Source: Pseudomonadota bacterium
Lineage (GTDB): Bacteria > Pseudomonadota > Gammaproteobacteria > Steroidobacterales > Steroidobacteraceae
Length of the DNA stretch: 55,002 bases
Direction of reading: 5' to 3'
Assembly: GCA_023457495.1 (NCBI GenBank)
Contig: JAEWLQ010000002.1
Span: forward strand, 1 to 55,002
A model generated the notes under the pieces. That model did not search any database, had not been told where the DNA came from, and was given only the letters and a program-made list of their open reading frames with translations. Positions 10,259 to 18,571 of the stretch are shown in pieces. Positions within the stretch are counted from its first letter, which is position 1. Each line of letters begins with the position of its first letter. The position numbers and the translations under genes are program-made.

Positions 10259-11134
10259 TCAGCTCCCCTGTGCCGCTTCCAGCAGCGCGACCATCAACGC
10301 GTTCATCGGCGCATCGATGCCGTGTTTCCTGCCGAGCCGCACGATCACACCATTACGCGTGTCGATTTCCATGGTCCGTCCGGCGCGCCGGTCGGCGACC
10401 ATGGAGTTCTCGGTATCCGGAGGCGCACGGCGCGCACCGTCCACAATCTCGTCGGGAATGGTGTCGGCGAGTACCGCGCCCTCGGCGCGCCCCACGGCGA
10501 TGCACTCGCGAATGATTGTGCGCATGAGCTCGGCCACCCCGTCGTGGCGCGAGATTCCCGCACCTTTGAGAAGAACCGCGGAAACAGCCCCCGCACTGTT
10601 CAGGCACAGCTTCCGCCAGATGGCGCTGGTGAAATCTTCAGTCTCCGTGGCTTCGAAATTGGTGTGCGCGAACAGGGCCACGAAATCCGCGCCATTCCGG
10701 CCCGCGGGCACGACGATGCGCGCCGCGCCACGCTGGACGGAACGCCCGGGCGCGATGCGGTCCGCGGGCAGATCGATCATGACGGGCACCAGGCGCGACT
10801 CGTCGATGTGCTTCTCGAAACGTGCAACGTGCTCGACGCCATTCTGGATGATGGCCACGCGCGTCGCCGGGCCCACCGCGCCGACAAACCACTGGGCCGC
10901 GGCCTCGCTGTCGTAGGCCTTGGTGGTCACGAGCACCCATTCGACGGGCCGCACCTGCGTGACATCGGTATACACGCGCGGCTTCGCATGTATCACTCCC
11001 TGCGGCGTTTGCACCTCGAGGGAGTCGAACGCAGTGCGCACCGCAACGGCAACATCGTGACGATCGTCCTGGGCGAGCCAGGTAGCGAGCGTGGCGCCGA
11101 TCGCGCCGGGACCAATGAGAAGTATCGAAGCCAC
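10259..11134 (-). CDS. panE: Ketopantoate reductase (PanE/ApbA family)
   Basis: A 291-aa NADPH-dependent reductase of the 6-phosphogluconate-dehydrogenase-like fold. It has an N-terminal Rossmann motif (LLIGPGAIGATLA), the mid-protein TTKAYD motif, the IQNGV motif and the central Lys (WRKLCLNSAGAVSA) that is catalytic in PanE. The family reduces 2-dehydropantoate to pantoate for CoA synthesis, but paralogues with other 2-ketoacid substrates are common, so the symbol is probable rather than certain. It lies upstream of leuA on the same strand, separated by the leuA leader region; a GGGCGGCCGCCC palindrome follows its stop. Confidence 0.85.
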   Translation of the reverse strand: MASILLIGPGAIGATLATWLAQDDRHDVAVAVRTAFDSLEVQTPQGVIHAKPRVYTDVTQVRPVEWVLVTTKAYDSEAAAQWFVGAVGPATRVAIIQNGVEHVARFEKHIDESRLVPVMIDLPADRIAPGRSVQRGAARIVVPAGRNGADFVALFAHTNFEATETEDFTSAIWRKLCLNSAGAVSAVLLKGAGISRHDGVAELMRTIIRECIAVGRAEGAVLADTIPDEIVDGARRAPPDTENSMVADRRAGRTMEIDTRNGVIVRLGRKHGIDAPMNALMVALLEAAQGS

Positions 11135-11152
11135 GCGTAGAGAATATTCGAT

Positions 11153-12166
11153 CTAACGGACGACTCGAGCCGGCGTGCTCGACGTACTGGCCTTGGTGGC
11201 CGGGGGCGGACCAGAGGGCGCATACGAGGCAGGCAGAGTCGTGACGGTCTCATCGAACAGCTTTTCGTCGAGCTCACTGTTGCGCAGCGAGCGGGCAAGT
11301 TTGCGGGCACGCGCCGTCAGCGAAGGGAAATCACCCGACACTCGCCTGATGTACTCCTGCGCCGATTCTCCCGACATGCAGCGATTCCGCAGGATGCAAT
11401 CGTCGCGGACGAATTGCGTACCGGGCCGGCAGTCAAGTCCCTGCTCGCAGGCCGCGAGCTGCCACACCCAGAAAGCCTGCTCCGTGCGCGGATCCGTCGG
11501 AAAAAATGCCGGAAGAAGTCCGGCCACCAAGGATGTCACTGCCGGATCGTTCGAGTTCAGGGCGAGCAGGAGATCGGACCGCGCGGTGGCGACGCGCCGC
11601 TCGCGCTCCGCCTTCTTTGGCTGAACTCGGGCAATCGCCTGAAGTTCTTCGAGCGCCGTGAAGGCGAGCGCTCGCGGAAATGCAGCTTCATGCGCCCTTC
11701 GTAGCCAGGCATCAGACTCGCCGCCGAGGTCGGAGAATTCGGTCGCCAGTCCATCGCAGTGGGAATGCATTTGCCTGAGTTCCTCGTCGCTGCGCTTTCG
11801 CATCCCGTCGGCGCAGTACCGCATGAGTACGTACATTGCGAACTGCGCGTCGGCGTCACCGGCGCTCGCGGCCGGAAGGGCCTCCTTCACCACGTCCCCA
11901 AAGTCTTGCGCACGCGCGGCCTTCTCCTGCCAGGGGTAACGCTTCGGCTCCGGACCCATATCATTCGTGGGGACCAGCAACTCACGAGGCCTCTCGGTTG
12001 ACGTTGTATTCGTATCGAATCGTGAGTCTGGTGACTCGCGAGAGGTCGATTGGGCTCCCGAAAGTATCGGTGATTCCCGAGGGGTGCCAAACAGCGACTC
12101 CCGGACGATCTTGAAGCTGGCCGTCAGGGTCGCCAGGGCGAAGACGAACACGAACACTTTCTTCAT
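11153..12166 (-). CDS. Exported protein of unknown function
   Basis: A 337-aa protein with a hydrophobic N-terminus (MKKVFVFVFALATLTA), a Ser/Thr-rich linker (about 25-75) and a helical body with several Cys (about 100-300: RYCADG, HCDGL, CEQGLDC, CILRNRCMSG). The body has the spacing of helical-repeat proteins (Sel1/TPR-like) but no clear repeat unit. I do not recognise a family. The ATG at 12166 gives the signal sequence; an upstream ATG at 12220 would add charged residues and is less likely. A Pro/Thr-rich tail ends the protein. It lies just past the oxidase operon terminator and shows no functional link to it. Confidence 0.6.
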   Translation of the reverse strand: MKKVFVFVFALATLTASFKIVRESLFGTPRESPILSGAQSTSRESPDSRFDTNTTSTERPRELLVPTNDMGPEPKRYPWQEKAARAQDFGDVVKEALPAASAGDADAQFAMYVLMRYCADGMRKRSDEELRQMHSHCDGLATEFSDLGGESDAWLRRAHEAAFPRALAFTALEELQAIARVQPKKAERERRVATARSDLLLALNSNDPAVTSLVAGLLPAFFPTDPRTEQAFWVWQLAACEQGLDCRPGTQFVRDDCILRNRCMSGESAQEYIRRVSGDFPSLTARARKLARSLRNSELDEKLFDETVTTLPASYAPSGPPPATKASTSSTPARVVR

Positions 12167-12243
12167 GTGTGCACGGGTTTGCTTGTCCAGCCTCGTAGTA
12201 GTTCGTCGACAAACTACCATGAAAAATTCTGGGCCCCAAACGA

Positions 12244-12267
12244 CGCGGGGCGCCGAAGCGCCCCGCG
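12244..12267 (-). terminator. Terminator of the cytochrome oxidase operon
   Basis: A perfect 10-bp stem (CGCGGGGCGC / GCGCCCCGCG) capped by a TTCG tetraloop on the minus strand, 28 nt past the coxC stop, followed by TCGTTTG. The tail is only weakly U-rich, but position and stem strength fit the end of the cox transcript. Confidence 0.8.
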
Positions 12268-12294
12268 AATTGAAAGGGACAAACTTGAAGTTCG

Positions 12295-13173
12295 TCAGAT
12301 CCAGTAGACGAACACGAACAGTCCCAACCAGACCACGTCGACGAAGTGCCAGTACCAGGCCACCGCCTCGAACGCGAAGTGCCGCTCCGGCGTGAAGTGC
12401 CCCTTCATCGTCCGCAGCCAGATGCAGAACAGCATGATCGCGCCGAGCGTCACGTGGAAACCGTGGAACCCGGTGAGCATGAAGAACGTGGAGCCGTAGA
12501 TGCCGGTGCCGAGCTGCAGGCCGAAGTGGTTGTACGCCTCGGCGTACTCGTACGCCTGGAAGAAGACGAACAGGAAGCCCAGCAGGAACGTCAGGGCGAG
12601 GAAGATGTTGAGCACGGCGCGCTTGTTGGCGCGCAGTGCGTGATGGGCGATCGTCACCGTCACGCCCGACAGCAGCAGGATGATGGTGTTGAGCGCCGGC
12701 AGGCCGAACGCCGGGATGATGTCGAACGTGCCGTCATCGCGCGGTCCGAGGCGATCCGGGCCGCTGGTCGGCCAGGCGGTTTCGAAGCCGGGGTGCAGCA
12801 GCTCGTTGCCGAGAACCTTGGTGCCTTCGCCGCCGAGCCACGGCACCGACAAGGTGCGGGCGTAGAACAGCGCGCCGAAGAACGCGGCGAAGAACATCAC
12901 TTCCGAGAAGATGAACCACATCATTCCCATGCGGAACGAGCGGTCCACGTCGAGTCCGTAGACGCCACGCTGGTTCTCGTCGATGACGTCGCCGAACCAG
13001 CCGATGAACATGTACACCACGAGCGCGAAGCCCGGCAGCAGCGCCCAGGCCGGCAGCCAGTGGTTCAGCAGCGCGATGGCGCCGAGCAACAGCACGAAGA
13101 ACGATGCCGAACCGATGATCGGCCACTTGCTTTCATGGGGGACGTAATAATTTCCGGCTGGTTCTGCGCTCAT
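12295..13173 (-). CDS. coxC: Cytochrome c oxidase subunit III
   Basis: Heme-copper oxidase subunit III (292 aa), seven membrane segments, with family motifs such as WFGDVI, SEVMFFAAFFGALFYAR, HHALRANKR and the C-terminal HFVDVVWLGLFVFVYWI. It has no redox centre; in aa3 oxidases it stabilises proton uptake in subunit I. It is the last gene of the operon, 16 bp after ctaG, with a strong hairpin downstream. Confidence 0.96.
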   Translation of the reverse strand: MSAEPAGNYYVPHESKWPIIGSASFFVLLLGAIALLNHWLPAWALLPGFALVVYMFIGWFGDVIDENQRGVYGLDVDRSFRMGMMWFIFSEVMFFAAFFGALFYARTLSVPWLGGEGTKVLGNELLHPGFETAWPTSGPDRLGPRDDGTFDIIPAFGLPALNTIILLLSGVTVTIAHHALRANKRAVLNIFLALTFLLGFLFVFFQAYEYAEAYNHFGLQLGTGIYGSTFFMLTGFHGFHVTLGAIMLFCIWLRTMKGHFTPERHFAFEAVAWYWHFVDVVWLGLFVFVYWI

Positions 13174-13189
13174 GAATTGATCCTGGGTG

Positions 13190-13744
13190 CTAGTTCAACG
13201 AGCTCACACGCGTGAACTCGTCATAAAAAGTGTACGAAAGGGTGATCCGCTCGACCGAACGCGGCAACGCGGGGTCGATCACGAAGCGCACGGCCATCGG
13301 CCGCTCTTCGTTCGCCGCGAAGTGTTGCGGCGTGAAGCAGAAGCATTCGGTCTTGCGGAAATAACCCGCGGCCCGTCCCGGCGCGATGTTCGGAATCGCC
13401 TGCGCGGTGGTGTCGTGACCGGTGAGGTTCTTCGCGACGAATTCCGTCTCGTAGAGCCGGCCGGGGTTCACCTTCATCGTGGCGACGAGCGGGCGGAACT
13501 CCCAGTTGCCCACCGACGGCAGGTCGGTGATGAAGTCGATCGTGATGAGGCGCGTCTCGTCCGGTTCTTCGACCACATCGCGCTGCTCGACGAGCGCGCG
13601 CTGGTTGCCGAAGCCGGTCATCTCGCACAACACGTCGTAGAGCGGAACCAGCGCGAAGCCGAACGCGAAGCTGCCCGCCGCGAAGCCGAGCAGCTTCAGC
13701 GTCAGTCGCTTGTTCTCTTTGGCCGTCTGTTCCGGTCCGCTCAT
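13190..13744 (-). CDS. ctaG: Cytochrome c oxidase assembly protein CtaG/Cox11
   Basis: Copper chaperone that helps load the CuB site of subunit I. The 184-aa protein has one N-terminal membrane anchor (about residues 17-38) and a periplasmic immunoglobulin-like domain with the copper motif CFCF (ECFCFTPQHF), which is diagnostic for Cox11/CtaG. It begins 4 bp after the small membrane protein gene and ends 16 bp before coxC, all in one transcript. Confidence 0.95.
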   Translation of the reverse strand: MSGPEQTAKENKRLTLKLLGFAAGSFAFGFALVPLYDVLCEMTGFGNQRALVEQRDVVEEPDETRLITIDFITDLPSVGNWEFRPLVATMKVNPGRLYETEFVAKNLTGHDTTAQAIPNIAPGRAAGYFRKTECFCFTPQHFAANEERPMAVRFVIDPALPRSVERITLSYTFYDEFTRVSSLN

Positions 13745-13748
13745 GCCG

Positions 13749-13889
13749 TCAGCTCGCCCTGGTCACCGACATCACGATGAACGCGATGTAGAACGACAGT
13801 GCGATGAGACCGAGCACGATGGCCGAGCGGCGTGCCTTCGCGCGCCGTTCGTTCACTTCATCCGGGCTCATTTCAGACTGGGGGCTCAT
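13749..13889 (-). CDS. Small single-span protein of the cytochrome oxidase operon (46 aa)
   Basis: A 46-codon ORF fills the gap between coxA and ctaG. It has a charged N-terminus (SPDEVNERRAKARR), one membrane helix (SAIVLGLIALSFYIAFIVMSV) and a short polar tail. Gene order and features match the small oxidase assembly proteins found between cox1 and cox11 in many proteobacteria. The ATG at 13889 lies 9 bp after the coxA stop, and its TGA is 4 bp from the ctaG start, so it is translated within the operon. Its biochemical role is not established from this sequence. Confidence 0.8.
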   Translation of the reverse strand: MSPQSEMSPDEVNERRAKARRSAIVLGLIALSFYIAFIVMSVTRAS

Positions 13890-13898
13890 ATGCATGGC

Positions 13899-15515
13899 TC
13901 AGTGCTGCACGCCGCGCGCGACGATCTCGCGGGACGGCGGGGTGGTCCAGCTGTGGTACGGCGGCGGCGAGGAGAGCTCCCACTCGAGGCCGTGCGCACC
14001 TTCCCAGGAACGCGCCTTCGCCTTCTCGCCGGCCTTCACGCACTTCCAGATGATGTACGGGAAGAGCAGCTGCGAGAGACCAAAGCCGAACGCGCCGATC
14101 GAGGACACCATGTTCCAGTCGGCGAACTGCGTGGAGTAGTCAGGGATGCGGCGCGGCATGCCCGCGAGACCGAGGAAGTGCTGCGGGAAGAACAGCACGT
14201 TCACGAAGATCGCCGACAGCCAGAAGTGGATCTTGCCGAGCTTCTCGTCGTACATGTTGCCGGTCCACTTCGGCAGCCAGTAGTACACGCCGGCCATGAT
14301 CGCGAAGACCGCGCCCGGGACCAGTACGTAGTGGAAGTGCGCCACCACGAAGTACGTGTCGTGATACTGGAAGTCCGCCGGGACGACCGCGAGCATCAGG
14401 CCCGAGAAGCCGCCGATCGTGAACAGGAACAGGAACGCCAGCGCGAACAACATCGGCGTCTCGAACGTCAGCGATCCCTTCCACATCGTCGCGGTCCAGT
14501 TGAACACCTTCACGCCCGTGGGGATGGAAATCATCATCGTCGACAGCGTGAAGAACAGCTGTCCGGCGAGCGGCATGCCCACCGTGAACATGTGGTGCGC
14601 CCACACGATGAACGACAGGAACGCAATCGCGGCCGTCGCGTACACCATCGCGTCGTAGCCGAACAGCGGCTTGCGCGAGAAGGTCGGCATGATCTCCGAG
14701 ATGATGCCGAAGGCCGGCAGGATCAGGATGTACACCTCGGGGTGTCCGAAGAACCAGAAGATGTGCTGGAACATCACCGGGTCGCCGCCGCCCGACGCCG
14801 AGAAGAACGTCGTCGCGAAGAAGTGGTCGGTGAGCAGCATCGTCACGGCGCCCGCGAGCACCGGCATCGTCGCGATCAGAAGATAGGCGGTGATCAGCCA
14901 GCTCCAGCAGAACAGCGGCATGTTGAGCAGGCCGACGCCTGGCGCGCGCATGTTCATGACCGTCACGACCACGTTGATGGAGCCGAGGATCGAACTCGCT
15001 CCCATGAGGTGGATCGCGAAGATGACCATCGGGAACGCGTCGCCGGTCTGCAGGGACAGCGGCGGATACAGCGTCCAGCCGCCGGCCGGCGCTCCGCCCG
15101 GGACGAACAGCGTCGCCAGCAGCAGCGCGAACGCGAATGGCAGGATCCAGAACGAGAAGTTGTTCAGACGCGGCAGCGCCATGTCGGGCGCGCCCACCTG
15201 CATCGGGATCATCCAGTTCGCGAGACCCGTCCAGGCCGGCATCACCGCGCCGAAGATCATGATCAGCGCGTGCATCGTCGTCATCGAGTTGAAGAACTGC
15301 GGATCGACGAGCTGCAGGCCGGGCTTGAAGAGCTCGGCGCGGATGACGAGGGCCATCAGGCCGCCGATGAAGAACATCACGCACGCGAAGATCAGGTACA
15401 TCGAGCCGATGTCCTTGTGGTTCGTCGCGAAGACCCAGCGACGCCAGCCGTGGGCGGGGCCGTGATCGTGGTGGTCGTGGGCGGCGTGCGTATCTGCGGT
15501 GTGTTCGTGTGCCAT
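13899..15515 (-). CDS. coxA: Cytochrome c oxidase subunit I
   Basis: Catalytic subunit of the aa3-type oxidase (538 aa, twelve membrane segments) carrying heme a and the heme a3-CuB site. Heme/CuB motifs are visible: HALIMIFG for heme a, WFFGHPEVYILILPAFGI containing the His-Tyr pair, WAHHMF for the CuB histidines and HDTYFVVAHFHYVL near the C-terminus. The glutamate of GHPEVY marks an A1-type D channel. The His-rich N-terminus (HEHTADTHAAHDHHDHG) is cytoplasmic. It lies 21 bp after coxB. Confidence 0.98.
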   Translation of the reverse strand: MAHEHTADTHAAHDHHDHGPAHGWRRWVFATNHKDIGSMYLIFACVMFFIGGLMALVIRAELFKPGLQLVDPQFFNSMTTMHALIMIFGAVMPAWTGLANWMIPMQVGAPDMALPRLNNFSFWILPFAFALLLATLFVPGGAPAGGWTLYPPLSLQTGDAFPMVIFAIHLMGASSILGSINVVVTVMNMRAPGVGLLNMPLFCWSWLITAYLLIATMPVLAGAVTMLLTDHFFATTFFSASGGGDPVMFQHIFWFFGHPEVYILILPAFGIISEIMPTFSRKPLFGYDAMVYATAAIAFLSFIVWAHHMFTVGMPLAGQLFFTLSTMMISIPTGVKVFNWTATMWKGSLTFETPMLFALAFLFLFTIGGFSGLMLAVVPADFQYHDTYFVVAHFHYVLVPGAVFAIMAGVYYWLPKWTGNMYDEKLGKIHFWLSAIFVNVLFFPQHFLGLAGMPRRIPDYSTQFADWNMVSSIGAFGFGLSQLLFPYIIWKCVKAGEKAKARSWEGAHGLEWELSSPPPYHSWTTPPSREIVARGVQH

Positions 15516-15536
15516 GTCTGTCTTCTCGTCTGAAAC

Positions 15537-16442
15537 TTACTGCTGGATCGTCGTCGTGGGAGCCACGGCGACGGTCGCGGATTCAACGGGAGCGGTGGGC
15601 GACGGGCCGGCGAGCTTCGCCTCGGCCTTCTTCGCGCGCAGCCACTCTTCGAACTCCGCCGGTGACTTCACTTCGACGACGATCGGCATGAAGCCGTGGT
15701 CGCGGCCGCAAAGCTCGGCGCACTGGCCGCGGTAGGTGCCGGTCTTGTCCGCGTCGACCTGTACCCAGATCTCGTTCACGAACCCCGGGATGGCGTCCTT
15801 CTTCATGCCGAACTCGGGCACCCACCAGGCGTGGATGACGTCGTGCGCCGTGAGCAGGAAGCGCACCTTCTGGCCGGCGGGAATGACCAGTGGGTTGTCC
15901 ACGTCGAGGAGGTAGTTGGGAACCTCGTTCGGATTGATGCCCGAACCGAGCTGGCGGGCCGCGTCACTGTCGCGCTTGAGGGTCGAGAAGAGGCTGACGT
16001 CCTCGCCGAGGTATTCGTACTGCCACTTCCACTGGTAACCCGTGACCTTGATGTTGAGGTCCACCTCGCCCATGTCCTCGATCTCGATGAGCGTCTTCGC
16101 GATCGGCACGGCCATGCCGACCAGGATGGCGATCGGGATGACGGTCCAGATGATTTCGACCTTCGTGCTGTGCACGAGCGTCGTGTCCGGCTGCGCGCCC
16201 TTCGAGCGGCGGAACTTCACGAGCGAATAGATCATCACGCCGAACACCACGACGGCGATGACCACGCAGACCCACAGGATGAGCATGTGCAGGTCGTAGA
16301 TCTTGCGGCTCAGGATCGTCACGCCCTCGGGCATGTTGAGCCCGTCCCAGGCGTTCGCGCTGGAACCCAGCACGGCAAGCAGAGTGGCGGATGCGGCCTG
16401 GAAGATCCGGCGCGCGGTGGCGTTCTTCATGTGAAAGCTCAT
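15537..16442 (-). CDS. coxB: Cytochrome c oxidase subunit II
   Basis: Electron-entry subunit carrying the binuclear CuA centre (301 aa): signal peptide to about residue 27, two membrane helices (about 50-120) and a periplasmic cupredoxin domain. CuA ligands are visible as H (AHDVIHAWW), then CAELCGRDHGFM (Cys, Glu, Cys, His, Met). The aromatic patch YQWKWQYEY is typical. No cytochrome c domain is fused at the C-terminus, which ends in an Ala/Pro/Thr tail. The ATG at 16442 has GAGG at ideal spacing; the longer TTG-start version is less likely. Confidence 0.96.
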   Translation of the reverse strand: MSFHMKNATARRIFQAASATLLAVLGSSANAWDGLNMPEGVTILSRKIYDLHMLILWVCVVIAVVVFGVMIYSLVKFRRSKGAQPDTTLVHSTKVEIIWTVIPIAILVGMAVPIAKTLIEIEDMGEVDLNIKVTGYQWKWQYEYLGEDVSLFSTLKRDSDAARQLGSGINPNEVPNYLLDVDNPLVIPAGQKVRFLLTAHDVIHAWWVPEFGMKKDAIPGFVNEIWVQVDADKTGTYRGQCAELCGRDHGFMPIVVEVKSPAEFEEWLRAKKAEAKLAGPSPTAPVESATVAVAPTTTIQQ

Positions 16443-16461
16443 CGATGACCTCAAGAAAACT

Positions 16462-16956
16462 TCAGTGCTGTGAACCCGTGCGCGGCAGTGCCGGCGATTG
16501 GTTCATGTCACCTATCAGGCGCCGAAGATTGGCGGCCAGGTGGTGACGCTCCTCCTCTGTCAGAAACTTCCCTACCTCGTATGCCCGGCCGTGCGACTCG
16601 ATGACGAGCCGGCCACGCTGGAGGAGCGATTTTGTGCGGAGGATTTTAACCCGTGCCCAGTGGCGCGGGAACACGACGCGGTGCGGAGTTCCGACGGAAT
16701 ACTCGATAACGACTTCGTTCTCGGAAATGTCGATCGATTCGTGCTCGTGGCGTCTTTGCATATTCGCGTACAGCGCCCAGCCGAGCAGCGCCATTTCAGC
16801 CCCGGCGAAAGGCAGCACGAGCCAGAAACCGAGAATCGTGGCGACGCCGGCGACCCCGAAGGTGGCGAAGCAGATCGAGGCGAAGAACAACAGCGCGCCA
16901 CGCGTGCTCAGAGAGCAGTGCGGAGAGAGATCGATGTGGCGGGCGGCGGCGGGCAC
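16462..16956 (-). CDS. DUF2244-type membrane protein, first gene of the oxidase operon
   Basis: A 164-aa protein with two adjacent hydrophobic segments near the N-terminus (about 20-65) and a cytoplasmic beta-rich C-terminal region (PHRVVFPRHWARVKI, GRAYEVGKFLTEEERHHLA) that matches the DUF2244 pattern. Such genes often neighbour cytochrome oxidase clusters; their role is unknown. The start is GTG at 16956. It precedes coxB by 19 bp on the same strand and is probably co-transcribed. Confidence 0.8.
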   Translation of the reverse strand: MPAAARHIDLSPHCSLSTRGALLFFASICFATFGVAGVATILGFWLVLPFAGAEMALLGWALYANMQRRHEHESIDISENEVVIEYSVGTPHRVVFPRHWARVKILRTKSLLQRGRLVIESHGRAYEVGKFLTEEERHHLAANLRRLIGDMNQSPALPRTGSQH

Positions 16957-16991
16957 GGGGCGCGACTATACCAGCGAATTTGCGGGATACC

Positions 16992-17681
16992 TCAAAGACT
17001 TACGAGATTCTTCGCGATCTCCATGGCCCATGGCATCGGCCCCTGCATCGAAGCGCCGTCGTCCCCGGCCGGAACGCTTCCGAGGGGCCTCATTCCGAAG
17101 CGTTGAGCGAGCGTTTCGATGTTCTCGTTCACCAGCGGCATCGGCGCCGGCATGCGGTTGGCGATCCAGCCGGCGAAGCGTATTCCGCGGGCGCGGATGG
17201 ACTCGCGCGTGAGCAATGCGTGATTCAGGCAGCCGAGGCGCATTCCCACTACGAGAATCACCGGCAGTGCGAGCTTTCCGGCGACGTCGGCCATGGTTTC
17301 GGTCGCGGAAATCGGCGCGAGCCAGCCGCCGGCGCCTTCGACGATGAGTATGTCGCTCGCGGCGGCGAGCCGGCGCTGGGCGGCCAGTATCGGGTCATGC
17401 GAGATGCTCGCGCCGTCGGCGCGTGCGGCGAGATGCGGCGAGGCGGGCAGCGACAACAGCCAGGGATTCACGTCTTCGTAGGCCGCGGGCACGTTGCTGG
17501 CGCCTAACAACTCCAGCGCATCGTCGTTGCGCGGGCCGTGCTCCGTGTCGATGACTCCCGCCGCCACCGGTTTCATCACCGCGGTGCGCAGGCCGCGCGC
17601 GGCCAGCGCGCGCGTGAGCGCCACCGCGACCAGCGTCTTGCCCACTCCCGTATCGGTGCCGGTGATGAAAAAGCCGCTCAT
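16992..17681 (-). CDS. bioD: Dethiobiotin synthetase
   Basis: ATP-dependent carboxylation of DAPA to dethiobiotin, the penultimate biotin step. The 229-aa protein has the P-loop GTDTGVGKT at residues 8-16, the Lys-Pro motif (MKPVAAG) and VEGAGGWLAP with the acidic metal/substrate loop. The ATG overlaps the bioC stop (ATGA), and it is the last gene of bioB-F-C-D. Confidence 0.96.
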   Translation of the reverse strand: MSGFFITGTDTGVGKTLVAVALTRALAARGLRTAVMKPVAAGVIDTEHGPRNDDALELLGASNVPAAYEDVNPWLLSLPASPHLAARADGASISHDPILAAQRRLAAASDILIVEGAGGWLAPISATETMADVAGKLALPVILVVGMRLGCLNHALLTRESIRARGIRFAGWIANRMPAPMPLVNENIETLAQRFGMRPLGSVPAGDDGASMQGPMPWAMEIAKNLVSL

Positions 17682-18571
17682 GCGCGCGGATCACGTCTGC
17701 GGATCGCGGACGGGGAAATGACGGTTTCGTGCGGGAAATCCGGGCTCTTACGCTCGGCGCCCCACGCGGTCGCGTGGATGACTTCGTACGTCGCCGGCAA
17801 TGTTCCGTCGCGCCGCAGGGTTTCATATGCGCGGGTCATCGCCGCGAGCCGGCCGCGCCCGGTGAGGCCTCGCGCGCGGCCGCGGGTCATGTTGTGCGCG
17901 CCGATTGCCTTGAGCTCGCGCATCAGTTCCAGCGCGTCGGGATAACGCATCACGATGCGGTCCACATCGAGCACCGGCTCGGAGAGGCCGGCATGCATGA
18001 GCGCACTGCCGAGCGCGTGCGGATCGAAGAAATGGTTCACGTGAATATTGGACGCGTCGCTCGCCGCCCAGGCCTCGCGCAGCTCGGCGAGCGTGCCGGG
18101 TCCGAAGGTGCTGAACAGCAGCAATCCGCCGGGCTTCAGGATCCGAGCGAGTTCGGCGAACACCGCGTCGAGATCGTCGCACCACTGCAACATGAGGCTC
18201 GAGAAAACCAGGTCGAACGCGCCGTCGCGGAACGGCAGACGGTATGCGTCGGCGCGCACGCGCTCGAATCGCCGCAGCCAGCGCGACTGGTGCTTCGCCC
18301 GCTCGAGCATCCCGGGCGCGATGTCCGCGGCCACGACCAACGATTTGGGAAAGCGGCGCTTGAGCGCGCGTGAGCCGCGACCGGTCCCCGCGCCGAGATC
18401 GAGCACCGTTTGCGGGTTCACCTTGAGCTCGGCGACGCGCGCGAGGAGCTCTTCGCGGACCCGCTCCTGCAGCGCCGCAGCCGCGTCATAACCCGCGCTC
18501 GCGCGGTCGAAAGCCTGCGCCACCGCGTGCCGATCGAGTGCGAAGATCGTGCGGGGATCGGACGCGTTCAT
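17678..18571 (-). CDS. bioC: Malonyl-ACP O-methyltransferase
   Basis: Methylates the free carboxyl of malonyl-ACP with SAM so that the fatty-acid machinery can build the pimeloyl chain. The 297-aa class-I methyltransferase has SAM motif VLDLGAGTGRGS, the acidic motif DIAPGML and the post-motif region FDLVFSSLMLQWCDD, characteristic of BioC. Its start overlaps the bioF stop and its stop overlaps the bioD start (ATGA). The partner esterase BioH is not encoded nearby. Confidence 0.93.
   Translation of the reverse strand: MNASDPRTIFALDRHAVAQAFDRASAGYDAAAALQERVREELLARVAELKVNPQTVLDLGAGTGRGSRALKRRFPKSLVVAADIAPGMLERAKHQSRWLRRFERVRADAYRLPFRDGAFDLVFSSLMLQWCDDLDAVFAELARILKPGGLLLFSTFGPGTLAELREAWAASDASNIHVNHFFDPHALGSALMHAGLSEPVLDVDRIVMRYPDALELMRELKAIGAHNMTRGRARGLTGRGRLAAMTRAYETLRRDGTLPATYEVIHATAWGAERKSPDFPHETVISPSAIRRRDPRA

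Noticed and set aside
10020..10916. Plus-strand ORF across the leuA leader and panE
   Set aside because: It lies antisense to panE and the leader peptide and shows no coding features.
13710..15533. Long ORF on the plus strand opposite coxA and ctaG
   Set aside because: Arg/His/Glu-rich antisense reading caused by high GC at codon third positions; the minus strand encodes unmistakable oxidase subunits.
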